From the NCBI GenBank assembly GCA_030704615.1, contig CM060732.1:37305053-37369052 (forward strand): a stretch of DNA of 64,000 bases. The letters are read 5' to 3'. The notes below the pieces were generated by a model. The model made no database searches. It was not told the origin of the DNA and saw only the letters and a list, made by a program, of their open reading frames with translations. The stretch's first letter is position 1. The number at the start of each line of letters is the position of its first letter. A program made the position numbers and the translations under genes. The stretch comes from Takakia lepidozioides (Eukaryota > Streptophyta > Takakiopsida > Takakiales > Takakiaceae). This document shows, one piece after another, positions 1 to 11,089 of the stretch.

Positions 1-620
1 GGCACTCAAGGAGGCGGAGGCACTCACTAGGTGGAGCCCCGCACACCGGGTTGCGGTGGAGGTGGCTCCACAAGGGGGTGGTGGTAGCTTAGTGGGGCTT
101 AGTGGGGGTGGCATAAGACTCACCATGGGGCGGAGACCTAGTGGTGGGAGTCGTGGGGAGTCTTGGGACTCACCACGGTCCAATGAGGCCGTGGTGGGTG
201 GGCCAAGACTCACCGCGACTCATCACCGGGAATCAAGGGTCTTCGTGGTGGTTCGCCATAAAATGGCATGGTTGTTTGTGAAACCCCCGCGGACAGTCAC
301 AGAAGTATATATAGGGAGTAGTAACCCCAAGAACGGTGCAAGCCCGTTGGTGACCAAAAACTAGTGAGTAAGCGAACGAGCCGGAAAGCGACTAAGGAGT
401 GGGGAGCTATTCCGGACTGCCATCTACCAAAAGGGAATTTCCACTAGGCCCAAATCGGTGGAGGGTCTGTTGGGGAAAGAAAGGGGGGACCGTTATGTCC
501 CGGTGAGCAGCCGAAGCTCCGGGTAGGCCCGGCGGCCAGATTGGGAGTTAGGCGCGCGCATCAAAGCGAGTGACTATGACTTGAAGGGGGAGCTTACCGA
601 AGTGAGGTACGCGACATAAA
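1..620 (+). other. LTR-like / promoter-like remnant, no gene
   Basis: This GC-rich stretch holds no convincing gene. A TATA-like sequence (TATATATAG, 306-314) is followed by a leader-like region rich in short G/C blocks, which then stops abruptly at the telomere-like repeats near 617. A TATA box followed by an R-U5-like leader is what the 3' part of an LTR would look like, so a truncated LTR is my best guess. No second LTR, primer-binding site or target duplication is visible. Open frames here have no recognisable domain. Confidence 0.25.
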
Positions 621-1620
621 CCCTCGTCGAAAACCCTAAGCAAAACCCTACGCCATTGTTACGTCTAAACCCTTACCCTTCCCCTGCAAATGAGAATGAA
701 GTATCCATACTATTATGGTTATTCAAATCTCTTCGCCCTTCACCTTGCTCAAGGTTTTGCCTTTGGTTTGGATTGACATGCACTTACCTTTTTTTACGAA
801 CTTTGCTTTCTATGTATCTTAATACCAGGTTCCAAGGACAAGTCTTTCATTTAAATACTTGTCCGATGCAATGTCTACACTTCCATAATATTAGGTTCTT
901 CATTTTTATTTTGCTTACTACCTTACTAACAACACTAAGTTGTAGCGAGTGCGAGTCTTCCGGCATATATGCTCACCATTTCTGCCTTCAACCCAAACCC
1001 TAAACCCTCGTCGGGAACCCTAAACAAAACCCTACACCATTGTTACGTCTAAACCCTTACCCTTCCCCTGCAAATGGGGATGAAGTATCCATACCATAAC
1101 CATATGTATCTTAATACAAGGTTCCAAGGACGAATCCTCAATCTAAATACTTCTCCGGCCCAATGACTCTTCCATAATATTTGTTTCTCCATTTATTTTT
1201 TTATTTTTTTATCCTACTAACACACACCAAGTTCTAGCGACTGTGAGTCTTCCATATTTGTTTGTCCAATAGTATTCTTAAACCCAAACCCGAAAACCCT
1301 ACCTTTACCATCACCCCTAAACCATTAATCTTACCATAAACCAATAACTTTAGTGTACTACCCTAGTTACACTCCAAACCTTATTGTACTACCATGTTAC
1401 TTCTTCTCAATGTTTCATGTTTTTTTAATACTTTCTTTTGTTGGATAAGGTATGATAGAATGATTATAAGGATATCAAATTCCTCAACCATTTCTTAATT
1501 CTACCGAGTGTGAGTCCATCATATTTGTTTGTCCTTTTGTACCCTAAATCCAAACCCTAAACCCTTACCTTTACTGTAAACCCAAACCTTATTACACTTC
1601 TCTAGAGTTACACCCCAAAC
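617..1620 (+). repeat. Degenerate tandem repeat with telomere-like CCCTAAA motifs
   Basis: A unit beginning with a run of AACCCTAA-type words at about 617 recurs at about 1001 (384 bp later), with long near-identical stretches, for example around 645-705 against 1029-1090. A third, more diverged and shorter unit follows at about 1230-1570. Words such as AAACCCTAAACCC occur repeatedly but never as a clean telomeric array. This looks like a satellite-like or subtelomere-derived interstitial repeat. No coding potential is seen. Confidence 0.7.
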
Positions 1621-2330
1621 CTTATTGTACTACCCTAGTACCTCTTCCGAATGTTTCATGCTATTCTAATATTTTACTGCCATGTCACATCCAAAACATC
1701 ATTCATTTCAATGGCGTGGTATGTGAACATTGTGCTTGATATGAAGATTCAATCAATAAAATTACTAGCAAGTTGTATCGAGTATGGTAGAGTATGAGTC
1801 TGGCCCATGTTCGATGCGACCCATTTGTTTATCGTGATCCTGCAATGAAATATTACTTTATTCGACTTCCAAGTGGACGTTCAATGAATTGTTCAATACT
1901 GCTACTTCACATTGAGCACTTCAATGTCAAATGGACCTCTTATATGACACATTTTGAAACAAGTATGACATCACCTGAAATTTCACAAAGTTCAATCACA
2001 CATTACACCATGATATTATTAATATCTCAATTAATTTTAATACAAATATATATTAAGTTTAGTCCAGATTTAAGCCAAAAGTCCAGAATTAATTAAAATA
2101 GTATTCGAAGGATGTAACGTCACAAGTGAGTGCGACACAGAAGTTCTATGGTTTGAAAATGACGAAAACGTTGGACTGCCCTATCTAGGCAGCGCCCCGT
2201 GCCTTTGTTTTGTGGCACATAATATGGAAAATTCGGTGCTCCTCCCTGTTTGACAGCATTATGCTAGACTGTAGTTAACAGAGCTCACTTAATTAGACTT
2301 GCAATCTGAAGCTCGGAAGGCTTAGGAATT
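1621..2330. other. AT-rich spacer, nothing recognised
   Basis: This is AT-rich intergenic sequence with one spurious 100-codon frame. No conserved protein motif, RNA gene or transposon end was found. Confidence 0.4.
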
Positions 2331-2606
2331 GTGGTTGCAGCTTTTCACAGAAGCTCTGCAGACAAGCGACAACAACCGCTCGCTCGCTTTGGCTCGACTT
2401 GGGGAAAAAGTCCTCTGCACCAGAATTGCCGAACTTCGAGTTTCATGGAGCAACACCTTCCTTGGAGTTCAATTAGCATGAAAACCTCTCCTCTTGATGG
2501 CGAGGAGCCGGAGGTCAATTGGCGCAACAGGCGCAACTTTAGGAAAACTAAATCTAGGATTCACCTTTCTTTTGAGCCCTGCAAAAGGAAGCATGGTCGC
2601 TGCTAG
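2331..2606 (+). pseudogene. Unrecognised coding fragment, C-terminal segment (copy 1)
   Basis: The last 36 or so codons (about 2500-2606) encode a basic segment running EVNWRNRRNFRK, then HLSFEPCKRKHGR and a stop. The same phase, spacing and stop position occur in the inverted copy at 3037-3139 (EVIWKSKRRLRK, HMSFESPKRKRG). Two diverged copies that keep the same reading frame and end at the same codon suggest a real C-terminal exon, duplicated in inverted orientation. The family was not recognised. The upstream part of this frame (residues 1-50) shows no similarity to the other copy, so the gene is probably fragmentary. The start codon is not reliable. Confidence 0.35.
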
Positions 2607-3036
2607 TTTTGTCTCACCGTCTTTGTCTCTTAGCGTCTTGATAGGATCTACCTTAGAGAACTCTGGCTCGGAGCAGTGCCTTATCTGTTGGTCTCCATGG
2701 CTCCCGTACCAGGTTATTTTTTCCTTGTGTATCTTCCGCTTTTCAGCATTTATTTTATTTTTTTCTTAAAAAAATTTACAAAACAAGGGACAGTGTCTGC
2801 CAGAAATTTTATTAATAAGGTAAGGAAAAAATAATCTTACAAAGGGAGCCATGAGGCAGTTGATTGAGGTATCACTCGTAGCCAAAAGAACTAAGTAGAG
2901 AAATGACCAGATGAATAAAGCAACGTCCAACATGAGCATAACAATCACTAAGCGCGGAAGACAATCAGCCAAACCTGCGAGAGACTACAAAAGTCTAACT
3001 ACAAGTAATTCTGAAATCGAGAAGAAGAAGAAACAA

Positions 3037-3327
3037 CTAAGAGCTACCCCGCTTTCTTTTAGGGCTCTCAAAAGACATATGAGTTTTCGATTGCCCCTTC
3101 CTAAGTCTTCTCTTGCTTTTCCAAATGACCTCTTCATCACCAGCCGGCTGAGGGGAGCTTCTGGCACTAGCTAAGCTACTAGCAGGGTAGGAGGCATTCA
3201 TTTCATTGTACTTTGGAATCCAAAATTCGCCTGCAGAACATCCCCCTTTTTCCCCAAGAGCTATCGAACTTGGAAGAGAGGAGCCGGGCTCTCTTCCTGG
3301 ATCCACACTTTGGCAAAGCTGTAGCAA
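3037..3327 (-). pseudogene. Unrecognised coding fragment, C-terminal segment (copy 2, inverted)
   Basis: This 96-codon frame on the minus strand ends with the basic, SFE-containing segment shared with the plus-strand copy at about 2500-2606. Upstream it reads a Ser/Ala/Pro-rich linker and GEFWIPKYNEMN. A 60-codon plus-strand frame overlaps the region at 3213-3395 and has no support of its own. I do not recognise the protein. The conserved lysine/arginine-rich tail could be a nuclear localisation or nucleic-acid contact segment, but that is inference. It may be a terminal exon of a longer broken gene. Confidence 0.35.
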
Positions 3328-3629
3328 TTGTCAACCAACATTTACGAGATTTAGACATGAAGTCTCACAGAGCCATGTGCAAGATAGGCTTATGAAGACA
3401 GGGCATAGAATTTTGAAAGACCACAACAATTTAAATAAAGTTTTTCTGGGCCGCCCTCTGTCCCCCGTTCCCCAAAAAATAAAAATAAAAATATATTGAC
3501 ATGATGTATCTAGACAGCGAAGGTGGCCAACGCATAGGATGGAACGAATGGCAATGCCATTTGGAACACTAAGGCTAGGTGTATTCTGGTCATTGTCCAT
3601 GGATGACCCTACTTTCAATTCCTCCCCAA

Positions 3630-4950
3630 TATTACCTTGTGACCGGAGATGTGGTGCGTGAGGAAGCGATCATGACATCACCATGAACCGCTCTAGCAAG
3701 ATATGTTGCTTGATGCAACTCACATGTTGAATTACGTAATGCATGTTGGATCACAAAAATTGAGTCGACTGGGCATGAGACTCAAAACTCAGGATCAAGC
3801 GGTGCGACTAGAAAAAAACATGGGACCAAACTGCCAGGACTAGGGAAATGGTCGTGGCAGGAGTTTGGACCCGAGTTCTGTTCCTCGTCGAGGCGGAGGC
3901 AGTCAGAGCTCACGAGCTCGCGCCCTCATCCCGTTGCCCTCGTCCCCAGTTTTTGATTTGGTTCCCTCTTTTCTGACTTCATGCCCAGTCTTCTGCACTT
4001 TACGGATTTACTCAAACTCAGGATGAAACCCGTAACTCGGGTCCCAAACAGGGTACCAAACTCAGGCTCACTTTACGAATAACTCTGATCACTCTGATAA
4101 CACTGATAACTCTGATCATCTCGACTGCAATACTTCAGGTCCTCTTCAATATTACATCACAAAATACGTAGGAGCGGTCAAGTTGGAGTCGTTCCGTCGG
4201 AGCGGTAGTTTTCACTTTGTCGATTTTCAAAGAACTTGTTCAATATTGTGTCGGGGTGGTGGATTGTAGGAGCTTCGATGGTTGCGGCTCGAGTTGCGGG
4301 CCGCAATTTGTATGCCATGGAGGCTGAGAGAGCTGTGTTGGAAGGTTGCAAATGTGCGCCCAATTTGCGGCGGGCATTCACGGCGAGGACATACCGTAGA
4401 TGTTCTGGGGTTTATTGACGAGTATGCGGAGAATGAAGGTGACAAGTCGCATTCAGGGTCTCCTACGCATTCTGGAGGCAGCTCTTTCTGAGGCCATGCA
4501 GTATCAGTTGTAGAGGCTTAGGTTGTGGTTGCTAATAGTGTATCGACGGAGGATTGTTGACATTGGGGACATTACGGACACAATCTTTGGTTTTCGATCA
4601 TGATTGTGCATGACGTGATCTGATTTTATGACTAAGGTTGTTGACAAAGATGGTAGTGTGCAATTGCATAGTAAGATGTTTAGTCTATCCTCAGATTGTG
4701 GTAGGCATAACGAGATATAGTGCATGACCAAAACATGATGCCAAAGACAAAGTACAGTAGCAAGCTAAGATCAAAGCCATGTAGGTATGAGCAAACTTGA
4801 TAAGCATTGTCGGAAAGGTGGCCCGAAACAAACTGATATGCAGACCTGCCATTTCGGCTGCTCGAAGTTGAAATTGCTGAAAGTTCCTGCAACTTTCAAG
4901 TGATGACATCCCAACACTGAAGGGGCGAGGCAGGTGCGCATAGCTTCTCC
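3630..4950. other. Spacer upstream of the phosphatase-like gene
   Basis: No gene is supported here. A short direct repeat of CTGATAAC-like words lies at about 4080-4120. The open frames at 4178-4490 on both strands overlap each other and carry no motifs. The 5' UTR and promoter of the gene starting at 4959 must lie in the right part. No clear TATA box was found just upstream. Confidence 0.4.
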
Positions 4951-4958
4951 TGTCGTCA

Positions 4959-7571
4959 ATGGCTCTCCATTGCCCTACTTTTCTCTTATCTGCAGACTCA
5001 TCGAGAGCCTTCACTGCCATCCCTGTTGTGCCGACCGTTCGGTGGAGATTGTCGAAGCAGCATACCAAGCTCTTGGTGCGCAACTTCTTGCGGAGCCAAG
5101 AACCTGAGGTCGAAATTACAGACACAGGTGCTGCGAGTGGTGGAATTCTCAGCAAATGTGTCAAATTTTGGACGATGGGAAGAAAAGGGGCTTTGACTTG
5201 GGCTGTCACCAGCCTATTTTGTGTTGGGGTCGTCAACGTCCTTCCACACCCTGAAGTTGGTGGATGGGAGATGCTATCGGGCTCCTTGATCGATGGAGCA
5301 CAGACGTTCAACTTGCGTGTCAGTCCTGCTCATGCGGGTGGTTTGCTTCTAATGCCTCCCGTGAAACTCAACAATCGGTACAACTCCTACGCCCTTAACG
5401 CACCGATATCTCAAGAATCACATCGCAATATCCGAAACAATAACAATCAGACTGATACCAAATTTAGAAGTATTTTTTTTTCTCCCAGCTCAACTACAGT
5501 CAGCCTGATGAGATAGCTGGGATTGGGTAATAGAAGCATGCATGATGGTGGAAACTGGATATTCAATAGCTGAAAATACTGTGCCGTAAATTGTACTTCA
5601 CCGTCTAATCCATGCTTTTAAGATCCTGAAGATAGACAGGACCTACTGCTTTGCTAACTCCTGTGGCCTTGCGAGCAGAGGAATTCATGTTGTGGGTGTG
5701 AACTCTGTCATTTCCCTAGAACACGTTATTACCTACCAGATGATCCACTTTACTGACCTGATGATCCTATCCTTATCCGTGGTCGGCTGCCCCTGATGAA
5801 AACCAACCCTGTGCTTAATGTGGCATTTATGTTCTTTAGTTCCTGAATGTGGCCGTCTGTCTGGACAGTTACTATCTGGTGAGAGCGGGGGAATCAGAAT
5901 TTGAAACCAGAGGTATCATTAACACCAATCCTGTAGCCAAGACCTCAATTGACAATGGGCTATCGGAGGAGGGGAAGAGACAGACGGCTCGAGCTGCCAA
6001 GCAGCTGAAGGCTCTAGGTGCTTGTGATGGAAGCTGTTGGATCTGGGCATCCATCACCCAACGAGCATATCAGACAGCTGAAATCATTGCATACTTCAGC
6101 AACATAACTCGCAGGTTTGTCTTTTTCTAGTGTATTTTCCAACTTCCAACACTGGTCAGATTTCATTCCTAGGATGGATGGGTCTATGATGGTCCTACTG
6201 CAACGCATACTGAAGCCTGAAAATCATGGACGGCTAGATTTTGCAGAACCAAGTTTTTCTTAAGTCAATGCGTGCCCTGGGAGAATGCAACACATCAAGA
6301 CATAAGTACTAGCCCCAGCAGGGAGGACAGGCTGCCACCTGGGACACGCTTTGAAGCCCAGGGTCTCCCATCGAATGGTTTTGCTCAGTGTCGCTTAAGA
6401 GCCTCATGAATGACTGGTGCATTCTTTTGGGCTACTGGATTTGCTGGTATCCACATAAAGTTCGGCTTGGGGAAAGAACCCTGCTCGTACTTTGGCGCTT
6501 ACTCCTTAGCTCACATGTGGCATGACTAGCCCGTTAGTCTGTTGACCTGTATATCATTGCATGGCATCTAAATTGACTTGTTTGTCTTCATGCCTTGCAT
6601 TTCAAGGTGAAGGGAATTGATGGTGAATGCCGTGTTGGGTGGTTGATGTGCGTAAACAGTCGTATAGTACCCGAGTACAGCTTTTTGGATGCACGTGGGC
6701 TTGGGGCATATGAGGGGAGGCAACTAGCATCTGCGACAGAGGTATTGTACTACATTACAGAGGGACTTGATTGACTAATTAGTGGCTCACAGGATTTGAA
6801 ATGAGTTGATTTGTATTGCAAAAAGCTACCTACAAGGCACCTGCCCTGTGACAATGCTTGTTGTGGTAACCTCAGTTTGACTAGTGGTGCACGGTTACAC
6901 CAACTTTGTGTGATTCTTTCACCTACTTTAAAACTGCCTCCTTGAGTGCAATGCCATTTTCCTGAAGTTAGAAAACCCAGCAAGTTTAGTTTTCCAACAG
7001 GTGGTAAACTATTTCACCTGCAGACAAGTCGGTTCTGTTTTTGGCAGGTTTATGATACAGATGCACTGTCCACAAACTTACGGCCTCCTCCTTTCACGGA
7101 TGGCACCCCTAATGAGAGTGTGGCTGATGTGTTGGTTCGGGTCACACAACTCATGTCGATTCTAGAGACACAGTATTTTGGTGAAACTATTGTCATAGTC
7201 TCACCTGACTCCGACAATTTGTCAGTGCTTCAGGCTGGCTTGACTGGCCTTGATCTTCGCAGGTATGCATGAGTGTTCCATGTGATTTTATTTTGCATGG
7301 GTTGGGACTGTTTTGGTGATTTTAAGCGGTGAAGCGGCCACACTTGGGCCTGGAGGTGGCATGTAGGACATTGTCTGGTAGCTGTATGAACTATGGATTT
7401 ACTTACTGCTTGTTGTGAAGAAAATGCAATAAGTTCAGATTGGTTGGCAGGCACAGCCAGCTTGCATTTGTGCCAGGTGAAGTGAGGCTTCTGGACCCTG
7501 GCAGCCTGCCTCCTCCGCGGCCACCTGTTTCAGGTTTGATCAAGTGTACTGGCAAACCTCCTGTTTGCTAG
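4959..7571 (+). CDS. Plastid histidine phosphatase-like (phosphoglycerate mutase family) protein, probable pseudoenzyme; 5 exons
   Basis: Exons 4959-5377, 5869-6114, 6660-6741, 7048-7262 and 7451-7571 join in phase across GT/AG introns and give 360 aa. Residues 1-70 look like a plastid transit peptide. A hydrophobic stretch (about 78-95) and an AHA motif (124-126) could form a thylakoid or membrane signal. The histidine phosphatase fold starts at about 140 (RYYLVRAGESEFE) and continues through GLSEEGKRQTARAA, FLDARGLGAYEG and GTPNESVADVLVRVTQLM to IVIVSPDSDNL. The catalytic RHG motif is RAG (145-147) and the second histidine region reads SPD (301-303), so phosphatase or mutase chemistry is unlikely; I recall the RAG form from plant relatives. 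The end CTGKPPVC is reached by reading through 7533, where a GT could mimic a donor. Start: first ATG with a transit-like N-terminus. The gene is convergent with GBSS. No stops or frameshifts are seen. Confidence 0.88.
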
Positions 7572-8186
7572 TTCATGCCTTACTAACAGATGTACCAACT
7601 TCTCATCCTGGATGCCAGGTGGGTTTAAAGAGTGCACGGTGAAAATTTGTCTGTGTGACAGCAATGTTGCCTTGTATGTCGAGATTCATGCATCCCTTAT
7701 GGTATCTCTCTTTCATTTTCTTTGCATGACCTGTGTCATACAGTCTTGTTCTATTTAACAATCACGGTCACTCTTATGTGTATTAGCCTCACTCCTAAGG
7801 GTCTTTCTCCGCTGCAAGGAATAGGGCAGTTGTAACATTTTTGATGTATCATTCACAGCCATGTGCTCTTAATCGCACATTGTACCTGCTTGCAGCTGAG
7901 CTATTGCTGACATGCTGACAACTGTGAAGTTGTACTAATATGGTCATGCGATAGTGTGAGGAATCTCTTGAATAATTTGATTTGTACAAAATAAGCTATG
8001 GATGTGGGGAGTAATTTCGTTTTAAAGTCTAAGGGTGTACCATGAAAGAGAACTCTGCCTGCAGCGTTCATACATATAACTGCTAAACTTGATGCATTGG
8101 AGATGATGTGAAATTGTAACAACTTGGTAAGGCTTCTTGAGGTGGATATTATAGTTTGTGGTTGAAGAAAAGCTGTAAACCCAGGA
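7572..8186. other. 3' flank of the phosphatase-like gene
   Basis: This holds the probable 3' UTR and spacer. A competing 3' exon beginning at 7619 would splice in phase from 7533, but it gives an unfamiliar cysteine-rich tail, so I rejected it in favour of read-through to the TAG at 7569-7571. Confidence 0.4.
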
Positions 8187-8905
8187 TTGGAAGGATTAGG
8201 AACATCTTGCGAGTGGTCAGTATCAACCGCAATCCCGAAAGCTTTGGCTTCATTAAGCCAGAAAGGCAAGGTTTTGGAATGGAGTCAAATGGTAGAAAGA
8301 CATGGTTTGATCACGGGGGACAGGACCCCGTCCACTGGAACCGATGGTCCATGCTGCCATCACAAAAATTGGAATTGTAGCAATGGAAACTGCCCTCTTG
8401 GATGTGCATGCCAAATGTGGGAGCATCAAGGAAGCTGAACCAGTGTTCCACAATATACCACATGATATCATGATGATCACACCATGGTGTGAGATAGTGG
8501 CAAGACATGCCCAGCATGGTCGTCAGAGGAATGCACGGCAAGTATTTGGAGGAATGCAAATGGGGACTTGAAGGCGAACAGTATCACTTATTATATGTGT
8601 TTTCTCTTGGATCTCGGAGTCAATATCGTGGCCTCAGTCCAACCGTGGAGCACATTGGTTCCATGGTGGACTTTCTTGACAAGGCAAATGGATGAAGCAG
8701 AATACTTCAATAGCAAATTGGCAAATCCCAACTAGTGCTGTGGCATGTAGCCAGGTTGCTTGGTGCCTGCAGAATCCATGGCGCTGTGGAGGTGGCAGAA
8801 CTTGGGGGGAAATCTGTTGTCTAGTGGGAACTGCAGGATGCTGGAACTCATGTTTTGCTGTCAAACATGTATGTTGTGGCTTGCCGGTTGATCTCATCAT
8901 GGGAA
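8187..8905 (+). pseudogene. Pentatricopeptide repeat (PLS-class) pseudogene fragment
   Basis: Readable in shifting plus-strand frames are VHAAITKIGI, METALLDVHAKCGSIKEAE, VFHNIPH, IVARHAQHG, a QVF-GMQM segment, GLSPTVEHIGSMVDFL, LLGACRIHGAVEVAELG and AGTHVLLSNMYV, in that order. This is the usual order for the C-terminal repeats and the start of the E domain in a plant PLS-type organelle RNA-editing PPR protein. Several frameshifts and stops separate the blocks and no single frame exceeds about 80 codons, so it is a relic. No upstream repeats or DYW domain were found. It lies between two convergent intact genes. Confidence 0.8.
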
Positions 8906-8949
8906 CCACCTTCTCTATGGCTCAAACTCAGACAAGTAGTTCCTGAAAA

Positions 8950-9834
8950 CTGAAAGGAACTAATCTTCGCATTTCCATGTCAAAACAGGCAGTGTAAAGA
9001 AGAGTTCAATATTTCTGAGGGCATTCATGCTGCACTGGGAAAACGTACTTCATAGAAAGGAGGGGTTGGAAATGACCTCCAGAATGTGAGAGCATACATG
9101 CTCCAGCTGCTCTGATGAAATCCTTCTCCTGTTTCCTCATATCCAGGAAGTTCAATGGCTACACACTGCAGTGTTTCAGATAACGTCATCTGCTGCAGGG
9201 GCTTGGGCCGTTGCCATCATGAGGCTGCTATCGAAGTCTTGTGCTGTGGTCAAGGGGTTCCTTTTTGTTGGGGGTATGGGAGATGTATCGGCCAAGATCC
9301 TTACTCACCCCCCTGGATAATTTTTTGTCTGGAAAAGATTCACTTAGTATGCTGCAGGGTTCATAGAGTCTTCTGGCTTGAAGCTACGTTCATGTAACTA
9401 TATCCCCGGAGACAAAACACAAACCAACAACTGGTTTCTGAAGATACCAGAAGATAATGGGGCACTGTGCCCAAAGATTTCTGTGAGATAAGTTACATTG
9501 AATGCTCAAAATCAGATGCAGTCAAACTGTTTTCCTCCTAAAGAGCAGTGGCCTAGATCTGTGCACCAAGGCCTGCGCTGTCTTCTAGAGTAAAGTGATT
9601 AATTGATTGATGCTTGATTGGACTGCCCATTTGAAGCTATGTCAACCATGCCAAGGTTTAGAGCTGACCTCACACAACTGCAGGATTGGAGGTATTAACA
9701 CCCGATTGCATGAGGTAAAAAGCTGATTAAGGAATCAACTGCCAAAACATAGAGACTGGAGGTTGTAGGTGTAATCGGATAGGTGGTGAATCCTAAAATG
9801 ATATCCTTGAAGACCTAGCCAGTTGGTCTGCGAA
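8950..9834. other. Spacer and 3' flank of GBSS
   Basis: No gene is supported. A cysteine-rich 80-codon frame at 9155-9397 has no recognisable domain. The GBSS 3' UTR (minus strand) must lie in the right part of this interval. Confidence 0.4.
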
Positions 9835-11057
9835 TCAAGGAGCAGCCACATTCGCCTTGGCTTTGGGAGCAATCTCCTCACCTTCCTGACCTGCACTGCT
9901 ACCCTCGACTTGCAATGCCAACAACGCTTCCTCCCAATTTCTTGCAGGACCCTGTCACCAATAATTGAGGGACAGGTCTTTCACTTATGAGTGTGACGGG
10001 GGAGAGAGAACGCAACTTTGTTATCTCCACAGGAAACACACAGAGCGTATGGGACAAACAAAAGAGAGCAGATAGAACACATGGACCCCAGCAACCATTT
10101 CCCCACCATGACCATAAAGCTAATTGACTTGAGTCAGACAGTTTCTTTCTTTCATTGTTCCATGGATGTTATAGAGCACCATTTCATTCAATTTCATTGT
10201 TTCTATCTCTAATTTGGAGAGCACATATGTACGCTGCAAGGATCTCTACTCTTCATAACGTAGCTATCCCTAAAAATGCAGAAACGAGTCAGAATTTCAA
10301 GAATTCTGTCTTCAAGCCCATGTGATTGGACAGGGTAGAATGATGAGAACACACCTTCCATGATAGGTCCTGCGCCATGCATACTTTGATCATTTTGTTA
10401 AATGCTGGTGTTCCATACACCTTGACTGCCCTCTTCACAGTGGTGGCCAGCGCCTCCACATCCACCGGGTCAACAGCTTCACACTGCCAGGCCACCAGAT
10501 GGTCACACTTAGATTCCTATATCCCTCTGTTTTTCTTGTGTGACTGTTCATTACACACATTGCTGACTGGATTAAGATAGTAATGTGAATTGCCTTCATG
10601 TATGTAAGTGGAACCTCAAGTCTGTGAGCCTCCCTCGCTCAAGTAGAGACCCTGCACTCCCAAGCTGGAAAAGGCTGTGAGATATGTCCATAGTTGTAAC
10701 TTACATCAACATTGAATGCTGTTCCAATCTGGAAGCCAGTTACACCATCTTCCACTGTGTCTACGAGTCCACCTGTTGAAGCAACAATCGGCACCTGCAC
10801 AGCATGCACAGAATATACTCACATTTATTTTGCTGTGGTCAAGTATGGCAAGCTTAGCGGTTTCTTACAGAAGTTGAATACCCCGAGGGTGCTGAAGCAA
10901 TTAGCCCCAGGCAATAACCAAGGGTTTCTTTAACTGCTGGCTGCACAAATGATTTGGTAAGCAATGGACTTTATTACAGGAAAAATGTGCAATGCGAAAG
11001 AGGTGTGGAGGTCTGTGATTAAGTGAGGATGTTCAGAATGTTTCTGTATACAAGAGA

Positions 11058-11089
<32 letters not shown>

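Noticed and set aside
4691-5311. 206-codon minus-strand open frame
   Set aside because: It is antisense to exon 1 of the phosphatase-like gene, whose frame, splice sites and family match are clear.
7619-7758. Alternative last exon of the phosphatase-like gene
   Set aside because: It splices in phase but gives an unfamiliar tail, whereas read-through at 7533 gives the family-like ending CTGKPPVC and an early stop.
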